The notes under the pieces are model-generated. The model was not told the origin of the DNA and did not search any database. It saw only the letters and a list, made by a program, of their open reading frames with translations. DNA of 64,000 bases from Emydura subglobosa (taxonomy: Eukaryota; Chordata; Testudines; Chelidae), in contig ML679961.1 in the NCBI GenBank assembly GCA_007922225.1, positions 75,218,652 through 75,282,651 on the forward strand, in the 5' to 3' direction. The translations under genes and the position numbers were made by a program. Every line of letters begins with the position of its first letter. Position 1 is the first letter of the stretch. Of this stretch, positions 12,190 through 23,800 are shown one piece after another.

Positions 12190-12480
12190 ATGAGAAAATA
12201 TAGCACGGTATGCTGGACAAGGGTCGCAACAGGGATGCGCAGCAGTGCTATGTTAAAGTCAAAGAGCTGAGGCAGGCATATCAGAAAACTAGGGAGACAA
12301 ACAGTCGTTTTGGCTCATCACCGAAGACATGCTGCCTTTGAGGAGCTGCATGAGATTCTCGGCGGTGACCCCACCAAATGCAATATTGATACTGTTGAAG
12401 AATCCCAGGCCAGGATGAATGAGGAGGACTCTGTGGATGAGGAGAACGGGGCAGTAGAGCAGGGTATCCATTCTCCTTGA
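12190..12480 (+). pseudogene. Harbinger Myb/SANT-like protein remnant, trihelix part
   Basis: In Harbinger elements this protein helps the transposase enter the nucleus and bind the ends. Near 12211-12330 a frame reads LDKGRNRDAQQCYVKVKELR and continues QAYQKTRETNSRFGSSP. After a -1/+1 shift it goes on FEELHEILGGDPTKC, then an acidic tail ending in a stop near 12480. The pattern AQQC-x-VKVKELRQAYQKTRE with F-x-ELH-x-ILGGD is that of the Myb/SANT-like domain proteins abundant in reptile genomes. Internal stops and the frameshift show it is broken. Confidence 0.7.
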
Positions 12481-13655
12481 GAGCCAGGACATGTTCGTTA
12501 CCCCAGAGCAGCCCAGCCGGACACAGGAAAGCGTTACTGACCAAGACGCTGGGGAAGGCACATTTGGTGAGTGTGTATAGCAAATCGCATTTCTGTGCTT
12601 ATGTCCCCAGTCCACTTTCTATTTTCTGGGAAAAAAGGAGTTTGTGTTTTTCTGGGGATGGGCTTCCTGGGTGTTGGTTCACTGAAGCAGAGGGTTACTC
12701 CCAGAACAAACTATTTATGTGCACAGGGATGCTCCGAGAATCCTTTGTGGATATCTCCAGGAAACTTTCATGTATGTACTCTGCAATCCTTTGCAGAAGG
12801 CTTCTGGGGAGGGCAGCCTTATTTCTTCTGCCATGGTAGGACACTTCCCCGCCACTCTGCTATTAAATGAACAGGCATCATTGCAGAACACAGCATAGCA
12901 GCATAAGGGCCAGGCCTATACCCCGATGCTTACAGCAAATCTTCCCTTTCCGCCTGCGTTACCTTCAGGAGACGGATATCACACATCGTCACCTAGGGAA
13001 GATGGCACAAGTTTACAGTAGCCAACCAATATAGTCACTGCGTGTTATTCCCCTGCCATAGATGATGTCCTGGGCCCCAACACAGACAATTCCTAGCCAT
13101 GATATTGTTGGCATGGGTGTTAGGGGTCCGGAAACAGGTTCCCCTATGTTTTCTCCAGCGACACTTCACCAACACCCTCCTCCAATCCCTTTGGCCCACC
13201 TCCTCTCAAACGGGTCTTTGGGATGGTAAAGGGAGCCCAATGATCCTTCTCCTTGGTTAAGTGTAGATTGAGAAATTTAGTGCTACAAAGACTTCCCTAT
13301 AATGGGTGCAAGGGCCTCTTACTTACCATGGCTGGAATGCCCCTCTGACCTGTGCAATAGGTAGTGATTGGTGTGTGGGTCTGGCTTTGCCTCGTAAATA
13401 TGAAAGGGAGTTCTTTTTACATTGTAACATTGCTTTTCATCCATGGGGCCAGCTCACAATGGCAACTTTGTGCTTTGCTTGCCTTACAGTGGACAGCTCG
13501 GCCTTCACCCCAGCTTTTACTCCTGCAGAGTGCCTTTCCCAGATTAGAAAGCAGGGGGAACTCGGGGTGACATGTTTAACAAACTAACGAACATCTCCGT
13601 GGCTGCTGACACAGAGCTCAGAACCTGAAGGATGTCCTTGTAAGAGAAACTAATC

Positions 13656-13859
13656 ATGGACAGGGAAAACCAGAAATCAGCACAGGAGCAGGACCATGTA
13701 ATGCAACAGGAGATGTTGCGTATTATGAGGGATCAATCTGACATGCCAAGGTGTCTGGTAGAGCTCCAGGAAGAGCAGCAGCAGGACAGACTCCCTCTGC
13801 AGCCCCTCAACAACCAGCCCTTTCCCTCCCCCTTCCCAAGCGCTCTAGGAGGAAGTTGA
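13656..13859 (+). pseudogene. Harbinger Myb/SANT-like protein remnant, C-terminal coiled part
   Basis: A 67-residue open stretch starting MDRENQKSAQEQDHVMQQEM, followed by a LRIMRDQSDM and LVELQEEQQQDRLPLQPL pattern. This matches the Gln/Glu-rich C-terminal helix of the same reptile Harbinger-linked Myb proteins (typically 'LL-D-QT-ML-RLVELQERQ'). It lies about 1.2 kb downstream of the trihelix part on the same strand, so it is probably a second exon of that gene. The region between holds nothing recognised. Confidence 0.6.
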
Positions 13860-14035
13860 GCAGGGTGCAGTACATGCACCACACTGGTGGAAGGGAGCAG
13901 AATTTGCTGACAGCCCCTTTAAGAACTAGGAATGTGTGTGCTTTGCTGTGTGCACAATCACATTTTGCTCTGGATGGCCAAGCAGCCTTATGAGAGTGTT
14001 AAATGATCTTCCTTTCCCCACACTGTAACGGGTCA

Positions 14036-14078
14036 CCAATAAAACTGTACCACTTTAAGAAAACATTATTCTTTATTC
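14036..14078. terminator. Back-to-back polyadenylation signals inside the Harbinger element
   Basis: AATAAA occurs on + near 14039, and TTTATT (AATAAA on -) near 14070, about 30 bp apart. They sit between the 3' ends of the two convergent element genes, so each gene has its own signal. Confidence 0.6.
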
Positions 14079-14269
14079 ATTGAGAGCTCAGGGCTTGTCG
14101 GTGGGGAAAGAAGGGGCGGGGGGGGTTCGGGGGGGGGGGATGGGAAGGCACAGCACTGAGATGCACATTACTGCAGTTCATTGCAAAACGGGTTTTCAAT
14201 GCTTCCCTGAGGTGCAGCACGCCGCGGTTGGGTCTGAGCATAGCACTGGAATCTATCAGCCTCCACGAC

Positions 14270-15230
14270 CCAACCCTGCGGGAACTTTTCCCCCTTTGTT
14301 TCACACCCCTTATGAAGCAGGCAGAGATAACGTGGGGATGTTGGGTTGACACAGGTCTAATCTAGTGAACAAACTGTGCCATCTTGCCTTTAAGCGGCCA
14401 AATGCACGTTCCCCCACCATTCTGCACTTGCTGAGCATATTATTGAAACACTCCTCCTCGCTGTCCAGGGGAGCATGGGGTAGGCAGGATCCCTGAGGAT
14501 CACTATTGGATTTCAACATCACTCAGATTTATTTTTTGGTCAGAGAAGAAAGTGCCCACCCTCATCTATTTTAGCAGACCTGCGTTTCTAAAGATGCATG
14601 CGTCATGCACCTTTCCAGACCCCACCCCACACTGATGTTGGTGAAACGTCACCTGTGATCCACAAGGGCCTGCAACAGCATTGAGAAGTATCCCTTTTGG
14701 TTTATGTACTCTGTGGCAAGGTGGTCTGGTGCTAAGATACGGCTATGCGTCCTGCCACAGTCTGAGAACCCCATTGCAGCAAACCCATCCACTATGTCCT
14801 GCACATTTCCCAAAGTCACTAACCCTTCTTAACAGAAGTCTATTAATGGCCTGGCATATTTGCATCGCAGCAGCTGCCACGGTGGATTTACCGACTCCAA
14901 ATTGAGTCCCAACTGACCGGTAGCAGGCTAGTGTTGCTAGCTTCCACAGAGCGCTGGCCACTTGCTTCTCCACGGTCAGAGCAGGTCTCAAGTGACGATT
15001 GATAAGCTTCGGGGCCGGGGACAGCGCTGCACAAAGTTCAATGAAAATGACCTTTAGCATACAACACTCTGCAGCCACCAATCATTATCACACACCTTCA
15101 TAACAATGCGAGCCCAGGATTTCCCGGGACCAGAACCAGTGCTCCACCGACTGAAGATGTTGCATGACAGCCTGCAGCGAATGGGAATTGTTTGGCTTGT
15201 AGCAGGGCGCCTTCAGAAACCTTGCAATTT
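14270..15230 (-). pseudogene. HARBI1-like Harbinger transposase remnant
   Basis: This is a DDE-type (DDE_Tnp_4) transposase that would cut and paste the element. On the - strand, 15081-14743 is open for 112 residues with the helix-turn-helix core TVEKQVASALWKLATLACYR, then SVGTQFGVGKSTV, typical of HARBI1-like proteins. Upstream, 15170-15090 gives VEHWFWSREI, the N-terminal piece. Downstream a DPAYPMLPW piece (near 14500) and NMLSKCRMVGERAFGRLKAR (14460-14360) match the C-terminal catalytic region. The central part between about 14740 and 14540 is scrambled by stops, so the catalytic Asp/Glu set is not intact. No function is expected. Confidence 0.75.
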
Positions 15231-15438
15231 TCCATGCTGCGGCATCTTTCTCTGCCCTGAAAATACTGCAGGGTGTAAGCCAGGTAGTGTTTGCGATGCT
15301 CACAGTGCTAGTGCACAGCTGAGCGGGCTCCATGCCTCTCCAGCAATGGCAGGCATGCGGCAGAGATGGGTTTGGAAAAAAATGTCCTGAAAAAACATTC
15401 ATCTTTGTTTTGGACTTGGGGGGGGGGGGGGGGGGGAG

Positions 15439-15538
15439 NNNNNNNNNNNNNNNNNNNNNNNNNNNNNNNNNNNNNNNNNNNNNNNNNNNNNNNNNNNNNN
15501 NNNNNNNNNNNNNNNNNNNNNNNNNNNNNNNNNNNNNN
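15439..15538. other. Assembly gap (100 N)
   Basis: Exactly 100 N, the conventional length for a gap of unknown size. It directly follows a run of G (15418-15436), a common cause of read drop-out. Translations across it are meaningless. Confidence 0.99.
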
Positions 15539-17079
15539 GACAAGAGGGGAGGAGGAAGGGAGCAATTGTATCATGGGAGGATGATGAACTTCCCAAAAGG
15601 CACTGCAGGTAGTTGCACTGTGGGATAGCTACCCATGGTGCACTGCTCTGCTTATCGATGCAAGCGCGGCTGGTGGGGACACAAACCACCGACGCAATGT
15701 GCGTGATGTGATCATGCACCTCCGACTGCAGGAGTTCGGTGGGTGAAAGTTGACTGAATGTAAATCAACTTCATTCTGCAGTGTAGACATACCCATCGGC
15801 GCATAGTTTGTGGGCTTCATAGAAATTGGGGGGGGGGGGGCTGTAGACTCGGAAAGTTCTGATGCTGCAGCCAGTCCATGTTCAGTAGCTTTTCTTTGCG
15901 AACTAAATACTCTTCTTTGTGTATGTAAGCATAGCATGAGGGAATTATGTATTCTTGTGTATACATGTCCTTTGCCCACAGGTTATCTGTTTGCTGTTAA
16001 CCAGCCTGACTGCCAGCGTTCAGTCACTAGAGGAAGGGAAAGCAAATAGGAAACTGAACAATGGCAAAGATAAGACACTTGGCAGGAACAGCTACAAAGG
16101 AATTAAGATAATTATGGCCGGACTATCGATTGGGAAGAAGGTACCTGCTTGGCTCCCACCAGGCTGGCATGGTTTACTCTTCCGGAGCCTGATAGCCTAG
16201 GAACAAATGGAATTAAAAAAAACGTTAAAGATACTAGCCTTGGGAAGGAGTGGGGACTGCCAAACTGAGTCGATGACGGTTGTCAGGCTTGCAAGAAGAC
16301 AAAGCATACTGTGAGCAGGACAGTCTGTTTCTCCCAGCCCGAGAGGGGTATTAACTGGATTTACCTGAGCTATGGATAGAGAGGTTACTCTTAAGTAAGG
16401 AAAATGGGTTAACACAGAGTCCTATACACATTTCCTAAGTGCTGTGTTTCCTTTGGCAATTAAATACTAATAAGTTTTGAAGATGCTGTTTAAGTCACTT
16501 TAATCAGCTGCTGTTACAGGTGCCCAATGCAGTCGGGCCTGTTGGAATAACATGGTTGTGTAAACAGGGCTGTAGGCCAGAGATCCAGTCTGAATGGTCG
16601 GTGCATGTGGTTTCACCAGAGTGAGGCACTCGGGAGACAAAAAAGAGGTCAAAACAGCTCACCTGGTAACCACGTTCTGCAGAAATTAATGCATTCAGTC
16701 ACTAGCCTGCCTCAAATAAATCCCAGTCTCCAATGTCAAAGAGATGAGTGGATGCTTCCAAACCCTGGGCCAGTGTGTGTAGGCTTAACACTTTTATTTT
16801 TGGCTGTTTTCTTTAATGCTGGCTAGTGTTTGTTTCCCACACCACAGACATAATTCAGGCTGGCAGCTAGCCTTTACGTCTCCTTAAAATAAGATCAGCG
16901 CTCCTAGGATTTATCACGTTACATAATAACATTGAAAACATGGATGGCACATATGGGTTTCTGATGGTTTGAGTAGCTGACTGTAATTCTTAATCTTACA
17001 GTTTATTTAAATTTCACTCAGCAGCGGTATCCACTCTGAACTAGCTTTGAATTCTTTTATTTATTTATGGGTTTTTTTT

Positions 17080-17097
17080 TCTCTCTCTCTCTCTCTC
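17080..17097 (+). repeat. (TC)n microsatellite
   Basis: A run of T followed by nine CT repeats. Confidence 0.9.
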
Positions 17098-17392
17098 CTT
17101 TAATTCTCCAGAAAAGAAAGTGAGTTAATGGATAACTGGTTACAGACATAGAACTCTGCACATTTTTGTGTTTTCCCTCTGCCTGCTGTTTCTACCCTTT
17201 GGGTTTAGGGACTATGCATAGAATTCATCAACCTTGCTTTTGGATCTTCTTAAGGCATAAAAACCTTATCTAATAATACTTACATTTCACTTTCTATCCA
17301 AGGATCTCACAGTGCTTTGCAGAGGTAGCAGCCACCAAAAATGCTGTCTTGATGGAGAGGTGGTATGAAAGATCACAATGCTAAAGAGTCAA

Positions 17393-17436
17393 AAGGTCAA
17401 AATGTAGAGCCCTGAAGGTCAAAATGTAGAGCCCCA
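17393..17436 (+). repeat. Two-unit tandem of about 22 bp
   Basis: The unit ggtcaaaatgtagagccc occurs twice in tandem with a 4-base spacer. Confidence 0.85.
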
Positions 17437-17857
17437 TGAAGGGAAAAATCCATGGATCAGACCTTTACAAAATGTAGGCACAGTATGCCAGGGAGGTCAT
17501 GTGGACTGTAGTAGAGTGTGCTCTAACACGGAAGGGTGGAGCTAATTTAGTTAGTTCATAGGAGATCTTAATGCACTCTGGTACACATTGAGAATTTCTG
17601 CGACCAAAGCGCTTTGTGGATAGGTACTACAAGAATGTTAGTAACATGTGCCAAGACTTTTTTCTGTGGCAATAGTAGGACCTCAAGACATTAAGCAGGT
17701 GAAGTCTTGCTTCTCCAAGTGTCAAATGAGAGTTGGGGAAAAACATTGACTCAAATGAAAGTCTGAGACCACCCTTGGTAAGAATTTAGGATGAAATCTG
17801 AAAGGCACCTTGGCTTTAGCAAATATTGTGGAAGGAGGTCCTGCCATTAATGCCTCA

Positions 17858-18003
17858 ATCATAGACGATTAAGATTGGAAGGGCCTTCAGGAAGTCATCT
17901 AATCCACCCCCCTGCCCAAAGCAGGAGCATCATCCCAGCAGGGCTTTGTCAAGGCAAACCTTAAAAGCCTCTAAGGATAGAGATTTACCCACCTGAAACC
18001 GGC
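17858..18003 (-). mobile_element. CR1 LINE, 5'-truncated 3' end
   Basis: Read on +, it starts 'caatcatagacgattaagattggaagg' in pieces typical of the reverse complement of a CR1 3' terminus. It continues through the 'catctaatccaccccc' motif to 'ttaaaagcctctaagga'. Only the terminal 150 bp or so is present. Confidence 0.8.
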
Positions 18004-19750
18004 ATTCTGTTTAGATTGAACTACAGTAAATTAGGGCTTACAAAGCACTAGCTGACATACAATAGCTGATGATCTTTCTTCAACCGTGGAGCGATTAGAT
18101 AGCTCTTAGGTAGAGCAGATAGCTGAGAGCGCTTCAACTGCTGTCATTTTTTAATGCCAGACTATTAAGGATGGAACATTAACTAGGGTTAAAACTTACA
18201 CCAACTGTTGGAGCTGTACTTGCTGTGCATTGCAGTCAGCCAGTGAAACAAGGTTATAGTAAAATAATAGTCTCGCTCTGCTCAGAGAGCTGCAGGGAAC
18301 ACAGCTGCCTGCAGGGGGCAGCATCACGCCAGCCCTCAAAATGAAATGGGTTTAGACTGTCAGTCACACAGAAACCCTTCACGTTCTACAGAGGGTTGAA
18401 CAGCTGTTATTTCAGCCTCTTGCATGTTCATGTTATGCTCTGCAGTTCCTTAGTGCAAATCTATGTCCACTGTAAGCCATGAAATGCCCCCTTGCTGCAT
18501 CTGCCACAGGGGACTGTTCTCTCTTAAATTAATGGTGCAGGTGTTGAATTTAGTTCTGTGCACTGGGGCATCTGTGGCTTAGTAGGGATCCTGTCAGTCT
18601 ATACAAACTTAAGCTTTCATGTTAAAAAAAAAAAAAAACAAAGGCATACATATGTGGTGCGTGTGGGTGCTGAAGAAAACAGCTGCGTGTTACCTGCAGC
18701 AGCTCTAAACTGTCCTCTCACTAATCTCCTGGCTAGGCCAGTTTACTGCTATTCAGCCTATACCAATTACTTGAGGTGAATCATGAAGTAGCCCATTGAG
18801 CTAACTGGGGAAGGACCTCTGGAGCTAAAACTGATGGGTTTAGCCAAATTATCTAGCTCATCTACAAAAGCAGGGGCAGCGACACATCACTCCATAGTCC
18901 ATCGAAAAGCATTCAAGCTACTGTTTTTGCCAGGTGGTGGGTGTTTGTCTTTCCTTTTAGTGTAGGCATTGTGGGCGGAGACCAATTCAACAGCTGTAAC
19001 TGAGCTACAGTGAACCCGCTTCCGCCTCCATCGTTCTGTGATGAGAACGCATACAGCTGTTTGTCTGACTCAGGCTATGTATCACCCCCCCACAGGCACC
19101 TGGAAATTTTTATGGCAGGCCAGTCACTCTCCACATCATGGCAGTGATTTTCAAAGCTCCTCCTATTACTCAGCCTTGCAAGGCTGGTGTTGGCGTAACG
19201 GCCCCAGCACTGGAGTGCTGCCAGGGTTTTGGGAATGAAGTGAGCCCAAGTTGGTCAGGCGAACTGCACTAATCAGGATCCTCCCTCCGGGAGGAATTGC
19301 AGGCAAGGCAGCAGTCACTGCAAACACCATTCCATTTATTCCAGTCTGGTGAAGTGCCATAAGCAGAAATGTAGGGGAGGAAGCCAAATGCTGTAGTGGT
19401 CCGAACAAAGAAATAAAAGGGAGATGCTGATCCTTAATTGGGGGGAACCACTCAGCCAATGTGTCTGCTAAAGGAAAGCAGCCTGCACCAAAGCTGGTGC
19501 AATGGCTATGTGATGTCTTAGGCGTGTACGCCGATTCTTAACTGCACCCTCCCTTCACCCTTTAAAATGGGAATGCAGCCAGCAATAGAGTGGAAGGTGG
19601 CAGTTGCTTTACAGAGGACAATTTAGAACATGAGATGAAAAATAAGATCGGGCACCAGTTCTAAAGAGCTCCCCGAGATCCGGCAAGGCATCCGGTGCTG
19701 CCTCCCCTCAGCTCCATGTGCTAACCCCTCGTAAACAATAGCTAATGCCT
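18004..19750. other. Intergenic, nothing recognised
   Basis: No gene or clear repeat is seen apart from a 15-base A run at 18624-18638. Confidence 0.45.
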
Positions 19751-22200
19751 ATTAATTATTGTCTCAGTGGGTGGCCAGCTAATCAATCAATGCAAAAACT
19801 GTTAGGACTGCAGATAGGAGGACAGGTGCTCTGCAGCAGTGTACCAGAGGAGGTGGAAGGGAAGACCATATCCCTGGGTGCTGGCCGGTGTGGGGCCGGG
19901 GTGGCGCGCCAGACAGGCCCTTCTTGGAGGAGCCCCCCCCCCCGCTGACATCCCCAGAAGTCATGCAAACCTGGCCCCTCCACCCCTGAGCTAGGTACAA
20001 GGAGGGAGCCAGCAGGGCTCCAGGGCAGGCTCCCCACTGCACCTGCTGCCCCCACAGCAGGGGGGAAGTGGGGAAGAGTGGGAAATGGGCCCGCAGACCC
20101 TCCCCTGCAGGGTGCTGCCGCTAATGGTACAAATAAAAGTATTGGCCTCCTGGCACTGGAGACCCAAGGTATACCACTGTGCTGTGAAATGCATGAGGGG
20201 GAGGAGTGGTAGCTGGGCCATGCAACCATCCCTCTTTTAAATGGTGGACCACACAACACTTTCAGAGACCCTGCCTTCTCCAACTGAAGGTAAAGAAGCT
20301 GCTTACCCTGGGCTGAGGACAGCCACGGGGCCCCAGCAGGTGGGCTTTTCAAAAGCACTCAGCAGTGGCTTAATTTTGCTCCCCTTGAATGAATGACGAC
20401 GCTTCCATTGACTTCCTGGGATGCAGCATCAGGCCAGCCCTGAGGCCTGAGTGCTAGGTGCTGTGCAAAGGGGGCAGCTGCCCCTCTAGGCCATTTCCTG
20501 GGTACCACGATGGCTGTTTGCTTTCCAGCAGCAATGTGCCTCTGCCGCTGCCTTTGAGTTAAGTGTCACACTTGGGCTGGGAACGCCACCTCAGGCTCCT
20601 TCCTAACACATTTTGTGTGAGAAGAAGGCTTGTTTCCCACTCTCTTTGTCACGAGTTTCCTGAACTCTGCTGGCAGGTTGTTTTTCACAGGAAGGAGCAA
20701 TTACCAGAAGGGCTGTAGCTTCAAACAACCACACACACTGACCGAGTCAACAACAACGGTCGGCAGCCACAGCTGGGGCTCAACTCCAAAACACAGCGAC
20801 GACGGCACTTCCTCCTACTGCTCTGACGCGGCTGAGGGAGGTAGGGGGGGGCTGCGAATGGTAAAGCTAAAGTCTTACTGGTGCGTCCCTGACAGTGGCA
20901 TCTAACAACAGGAACCCATGTAGATGCACCACCTCTCAGCCTCCCTCCTGAGCGCAGCTAGCTGGCCCTCCGTAGGAACACTACCCCAAGATGCTTTGCA
21001 ACTGGGCCAGCTACGGGTGGATGACGAGCCCAGTGCAGCCCTTCCTGAGACGTGTGGAAAGAGCTGGCGTTTGCCAAGCAGAAACTATGCGACAGGACCA
21101 GGTGTTGAAAGACTATGAAAACGCTGTGCATGTCTTTGTTCCTGACAGCCCAGGCCCTGCTGCTAAATGGATCATTTTTGTCCAAACTTTCTCCCAATCC
21201 CTTCCATCCCATCTTCCCTGCCATTTGCAGTCCTCACCCTCCTTTTAGACTTCATCCGGACTGCTGGGGCAGCTGATGTCCCCGTCACCCCAGGCAAGGT
21301 GCCAACCTTCCACTTCCAGCTCCTGCCATGCCTGGAACCTGTTCCCAAGATGGGGAAAGGGAGGGTGCCTGACAACCACTCACCCTAGCCAGAGAGATGC
21401 CCGCTCCGTTCCTTCATCATGCAAGGGGAGGACAACACCCGGACTGAAGAAAAGGGAGCTCCTGTAAGCCAGCCCAGTGCCCTTCATTTCAATGGAACTA
21501 CTGAGTGCGGATTTACAGCAGCTTCTCTGGCTCCCCCAGTGCCTCTTGCAGTGGGAGGGGCTGACTCCCCTGTACAGCACCAGCCCCTAACCAATGAGCC
21601 CCTTAGCCATTCTTCCTATCAGACAGGCCCAAGGCCCATTTGTGTCCTTTACAGGACAGCTTTCCAGGGCGGCCAGAGCAGGGCCCTTGTAAAGGCCTTG
21701 CTGCACACAGAGGCTATTGAGGTCAATGGGAGTTTTGCTCAATGGCTTCAATGGGCCCAGGCCTTCACCCCATGGGTTGAAAAGCCAACACTGGCAGGCA
21801 GCAGGGGTGGAAATACAAGTTCCCTTGGGGCTGCAGTGAAACTGCATGGTTCCCAATTCTGTATAAAAAATTTAACTTTACGAGCACAAGCAGACACATG
21901 ACTAGTGTAAAATACCGTGTAATGCAGTGGTCCCCAAACTTTTTCGGTCATCCCCCCCCCCACCCTCTAACCTGGTCCATGCCCCCCCAGGCGCTGTGGT
22001 TGGGAGTCAGGGGCTGTGGCCAGAAGCAGGGCTGGAGCCTTAGCTGGAGCCAGGGCTTGGAATGGGTCCACGGTTGGGAAGGAAGGGGGGCCAGGACCGG
22101 AGCCGGAGCAGTAGCTAGGGCTACGGTCAGGCCCGGAAGCAGGGCCACGGTTAGGGCCGCAGCTACAAGGAAGTTCTTCCAAACACAGCTGCGATTTGCA
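19751..22200. other. G+C-rich intergenic block without recognisable gene
   Basis: The block is clearly richer in G+C than its surroundings and so has long chance open frames on both strands (up to 191 residues at 20358-19783 on -, 160 at 21419-21901 on +). None has a family motif, and overlapping frames on both strands are equally open, which argues against coding. A hAT-like left end (cagtggtccccaaac) is seen at 21925. A regulatory role or a non-coding transcript is possible but unsupported. Confidence 0.45.
21925..22170 (+). mobile_element. Possible hAT-like fragment with degenerate GC-rich repeat
   Basis: Starts with CAGTGGTCCCCAAACTTTTT, a usual hAT terminal sequence. It is followed by a short-period repeat built on variants of gggct-gagc/ggccacggt. 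The right end and target duplication were not found. Confidence 0.4.
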
Positions 22201-23800
22201 TGCAGTCATGGATGACAGAACATTAATAGCAAGAGGATTTACTGCATGTGGTTGGACTCAGAATAAAAATATAAACACATCCCAGCAAGGCAACTAGGGG
22301 GAAATAAATTTGCTTGTGCTAAAACCATACCATCTGCTCCATGAAGGAGTTAGTTTCACTGAAAATTAGCTTTCAACCTGGACCCTTAAGTAAATCTGCA
22401 TCACAGACTGCAGGAAAGCTGTGCGGACATATGGAGGCGGTAACAAACCACTTCTCCCATCTTGCAAGTGGTCTTGACTCTGATAGGAAGAGGAGGGAGT
22501 TACTGAGGTGGAAAGCGACTTACGCTCTATGTTAATCCGAAAGAAGGTAATGTACAAGCTTTCGAGGTGGAGGGGGGGAATCATTTCATCACTTATTGGC
22601 AGCTTATACAGAGCTTTGCCTCAAATGGCAGGATACAGGGGATTTGAACCCCTCACTTCCATGCCCTATTGTCCAATGCAATGCAAGAATGGGTGTAGAT
22701 AGGAGGTCTTCGACCTATATCAAAGCAGCCTTGCCTGGCTGCTTGAGTCAAGCTAGAGCGCTGCATGTGGGAAACCGTCCACGTCATGTCTTCTGTGGTG
22801 CAGCAGGGGATCGCTGTCGTCATTGGCTCGTTTCAGTCCTACAGCTCCTTGCCTGCTGCCGATATAACGCTTCACCAGGCAAATATGATGCAACCTTGCC
22901 CTAGCACGTTGCAGTGTCCTTCCATTCAGCACAACCCCTTCCTCTCGCCTATCAATGCAAGTCAGAGAAGGCAGGCTACTCACCTTCTAAAATACTGGTT
23001 TGCATGGGCTGCTCCCAGGAGACGAAGCTTCTTTGTGCTTCCAAAACCTTGTGCGCCTTGTAAGTTCATTTGGTGAGCCAGTAAGCATCACGTTTCCCAC
23101 CTCATTTCTAAACCCCCTTGCTCTTCGCTCACACGTTGTTTACAAAGTGGAACCATCAGCTTTACCCTCCCTGCCCCCACCAAAAGCAAACGTAGGACGT
23201 GCCCCATTCAGACTGGCTCAGTGCACATTTTTTAAAGTTATTGGACCACACAAATCAAAAAAGAGTCAACCAAATAGCTAGAGATAGATAAAAAAAGAAA
23301 TTCAAGTTAAAACCAGGTATAGATTTCCATACTCCTCCAAGACTTCCATCCACCGAGCAGGAAATGGATGATGATCCCAGAGTACATCAAGAAATGCATA
23401 GCCATTTCTTGTTGTTTAGTCATAAAAGGAAGATCATATTCACTATTGAAAATCCTTCTTGAAAGTTACAAAACAGAGGGAAGAGGGGAAGGGACAGTGA
23501 AGTGAAATGCTGTGGAGAGATTATCTTTCCCACACCACACCCCACCACTGGTAGCGATAAGGCCATAAAAGCACCACAAGTGGCCAAATAGTCTTGGTGC
23601 AGGAGCAGTGTAGGGCCAATATAATGAGTCCTATCTTGCACCCACTGCCCCTGCCCCCCGGAAGCCTTAATGTAGGGGGCATGCCAAGGGAGGGCCTAGA
23701 GGGAATGTCTTTGTAACATGTGCCATTGGCAATATTCTGGGCTCTGATACAGCTCTAAGGCAGCCTAGGTAAGATGCTGTAAATTAGAGCAGCCACCAAG

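Larger units (their letters stand above)
11709..15796. mobile_element. Near full-length, decayed Harbinger DNA transposon
   Basis: The outer ends are imperfect inverted repeats: GGCCTGATCTACAC on the left and GTGTAGACATACCC on the right. Both share the GTCTACAC core with the MITEs in this window. Inside is the two-gene layout of animal Harbingers: a Myb/SANT-like DNA-binding gene on + (12190-13860) and a transposase gene on - (about 15230-14270). Their 3' ends converge at about 14040-14075. Both genes carry stops and frameshifts, so the copy is dead. A 100-N gap at 15439-15538 interrupts it. I could not identify a clean TTA target duplication, so the outer borders are good to about 10 bp. Confidence 0.75.
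15797..17857. other. Intergenic, low-complexity patches only
   Basis: Contains a G run at 15829-15840, a (TC)n tract at 17080-17097, and a 22-bp direct tandem at about 17393-17436. No gene is recognised. The segment near 17285-17320 resembles a SINE tail (ggatctcac-agtgctttgc). Confidence 0.5.

Noticed and set aside
15088..15628. Open frames of 88-151 residues crossing the N gap
   Set aside because: They consist largely of X residues and homopolymer translations across the gap.
19783..20358. 191-residue open frame on -
   Set aside because: It lies in a G+C-rich block where several frames on both strands are open. It has no recognisable domain, is Pro/Ser/Gly-rich, and shows no splice or family evidence.
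21419..21901. 160-residue open frame on +
   Set aside because: Same G+C-rich block; no family motif, and an overlapping frame on - is also open.
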